Source: Oenanthe sinensis (Eukaryota > Streptophyta > Magnoliopsida > Apiales > Apiaceae). Taken from it: a stretch of DNA of 64,000 nucleotides. Shown here piece by piece: positions 62,786 through 64,000 of this stretch. The position numbers were made by a program, and so were the translations under genes. The DNA is taken from NCBI GenBank assembly GCA_028671895.1, contig JAPMAC010000231.1, positions 8,768,001 through 8,832,000 of the forward strand, in the 5' to 3' direction. The notes under the pieces were generated by a model. That model saw nothing but the letters and a program-made list of their open reading frames with translations, made no database searches and was not told the DNA's origin. Each line of letters begins with the position of its first letter. Within the stretch, counting starts at the first letter, position 1.

Positions 62786-64000
62786 CTGCTATAACAGTCC
62801 ACTAGATCTCTGGTGTTCAATTTTCACCTATTGACATTTAAGACATTTCCCCCACAAATTCTGTTATGTCTCGTTTCATCCCACTCTACCAAAAGTGCTT
62901 CTTCAAATCCCTATACATCTTAGTAGAACTTGGATAAATAGAGAATGAAAAACTATGAGCCTCAGTCAAAACTGCTTCACGAATCGCTACGTCTGAAGGT
63001 ACACACAAACTACTATCCAACCATACCACACCATGATCATCACATGAAACTCTGTTTGCTTACCATCTGCCACATTCGATCTAATAGCTTCTAGCCCTGT
63101 ATCATTTTTCTGAGCTTTCTTAACCCTTGAGACTAGATTTGATTCCACCTTCAAACTTGCTAAGCTTGCAGCTGGTTCCCAATATACAACTCCATACCCA
63201 AACGCTTCATATCTGAAATAAGGTGCTGCTGAGTAATAAGAGATGCAACACTTCCCAAATTCTTCCTACTAAGAGCACCTGTGACTACATTTGCCTTTCT
63301 TGGATGATACTGAATTTTAGCATCATATTCTTTAATAAGTTCAAGCCACCTCATCTGCCTCATGTTTAACTCTTTTTGTGTAAAAATGTGACTCTTATGA
63401 TCAGTGAAGATGTCACAAGTCTTTCCATACAAATAATGCCTCCAAATTTTTAAGGCAAAGACCACTGCTGCTAACTCCAAGTCATGGGTAGGATAATTTA
63501 CCTCATAAGGTTTAAGTTGCCTAGAGACGTAAGAAATTACCTTCCCACGGTGAATAAGAACACACCACAATCCTCTATTAGTAGCATCACCATAAATCCG
63601 ATGTCCTCCACTCCGTGATGGTAAAACAAGTATAGGAGCATACACCAATCTATTCTTCAACTCTTGAGAACTCTACTCACGATCATCATTCCACTCGAAC
63701 TTAACACCCTTTCGCATCAGCTGAGTCAATGACAAATCTATGGATGAGAAACCCTCTACAAAACGCCTATAGTAGCCTGCCAAACCCAAGAAACTCCTCA
63801 CCTCTGTCACAGTGCTAGGTCTCGACCAATTTGTGATAGCCTCGACTTTCGCAGGATCTAACTCAATCCCCTTACTAGACACAATATGCCCCAAAAATGC
63901 AACCTGCTTCAACCAGAATTCACACTTCGAAAATTTTGCAAACAATTTCTTCTCCCTCAAAATTTCAAGTACAATGCGCAAATGTTCCTCGTGCTCTTCC
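62786..64000 (-). pseudogene. gypsy RT C-terminus, RNase H and zinc finger
   Basis: 63981-63673 is the RT thumb region: LFAKFSKCEFWLKQVAFLGHIVSSKGIELDPAKVEAI, then SFLGLAGYYRRFVEGFS. A stop precedes RNase H (63660-63160): HRIYGDATNRGLWCVLIHRGKVISYVSRQLK, YPTHDLELAAVVFALKIWRHYLYG and a C-terminal ALSRK, where the usual ADALSRK reads TGALSRK and loses its Asp. 62786-63159 holds the broken integrase zinc finger (LKKHFW, KCLKCQ) with stops. Confidence 0.82.

Larger units (their letters stand above)
59895..64000 (-). mobile_element. minus-strand chromodomain Ty3/gypsy element, partial
   Basis: From the left edge: 3' LTR, polypurine tract, chromodomain, integrase, zinc finger, RNase H and RT, cut by the window end. 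In transcription order this is RT, RNase H, integrase, chromodomain: the Ty3/gypsy order with a C-terminal chromodomain, as in plant chromoviruses such as Tekay/Del. The left target flank is GTTAT in E3 pol. Confidence 0.88.

Overview
The window is plant nuclear DNA, most likely from a eudicot with a repeat-rich genome. It is AT-rich. Every retroelement belongs to a plant lineage: Sirevirus-like and other Ty1/copia, Athila-like Ty3/gypsy, and a chromodomain Ty3/gypsy. The one host gene recognised belongs to the plant RIN4/NOI family. I see no rRNA, tRNA, CRISPR array or bacterial-type operon.

Layout. Bases 1-23 kb are a decayed Athila-like element (gag-protease near 1-1.9 kb, start of reverse transcriptase near 18.8 kb). 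It is split by a tandem array of a short non-coding LTR element with the pattern LTR, 0.66 kb interior, LTR, 0.66 kb interior, LTR. The first LTR also carries an inverted copy of itself. Two later insertions sit in that array: a 1.5 kb solo LTR (5642-7172, duplication TAAGT) and an 8.4 kb minus-strand Ty1/copia element (9707-18074, duplication GTATC). A second solo LTR (19987-21509, duplication ATTCT) lies in the Athila tail. Bases 23.3-29.8 kb hold a minus-strand, intron-containing RIN4/NOI-like gene with its introns full of transposon remains. Bases 31.2-33.5 kb are a complete pogo-type DNA transposon with exact TA duplication and a near-intact transposase. It is inserted in an LTR whose empty relative is also in the window, near 24.8 kb.

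Bases 34.7-64 kb are a nest of retrotransposons. A Sirevirus-like element E1 (5' LTR 34708-35466) received a solo LTR in its protease region (37657-38847). It also received a second Sirevirus-like element E2 (ending 54066), which itself received a minus-strand copia (42258 to about 45757). E1 finally received a third Sirevirus-like element E3 (from 54896), which was split at 59895 by a minus-strand chromodomain gypsy that runs off the window.

Common threads. Nearly all reading frames are decayed; most premature stops fall where Gln or Trp codons are expected, as C-to-T decay of methylated DNA would give. Each Sirevirus-like family carries its own short repeated DNA word in the LTR and again inside its coding regions. 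All three Sirevirus-like copies share a gag stop codon followed 20-23 bases later by the same GCAG/GGA junction. The pogo transposase frame continues past its stop into a PCNA-binding-type tail.
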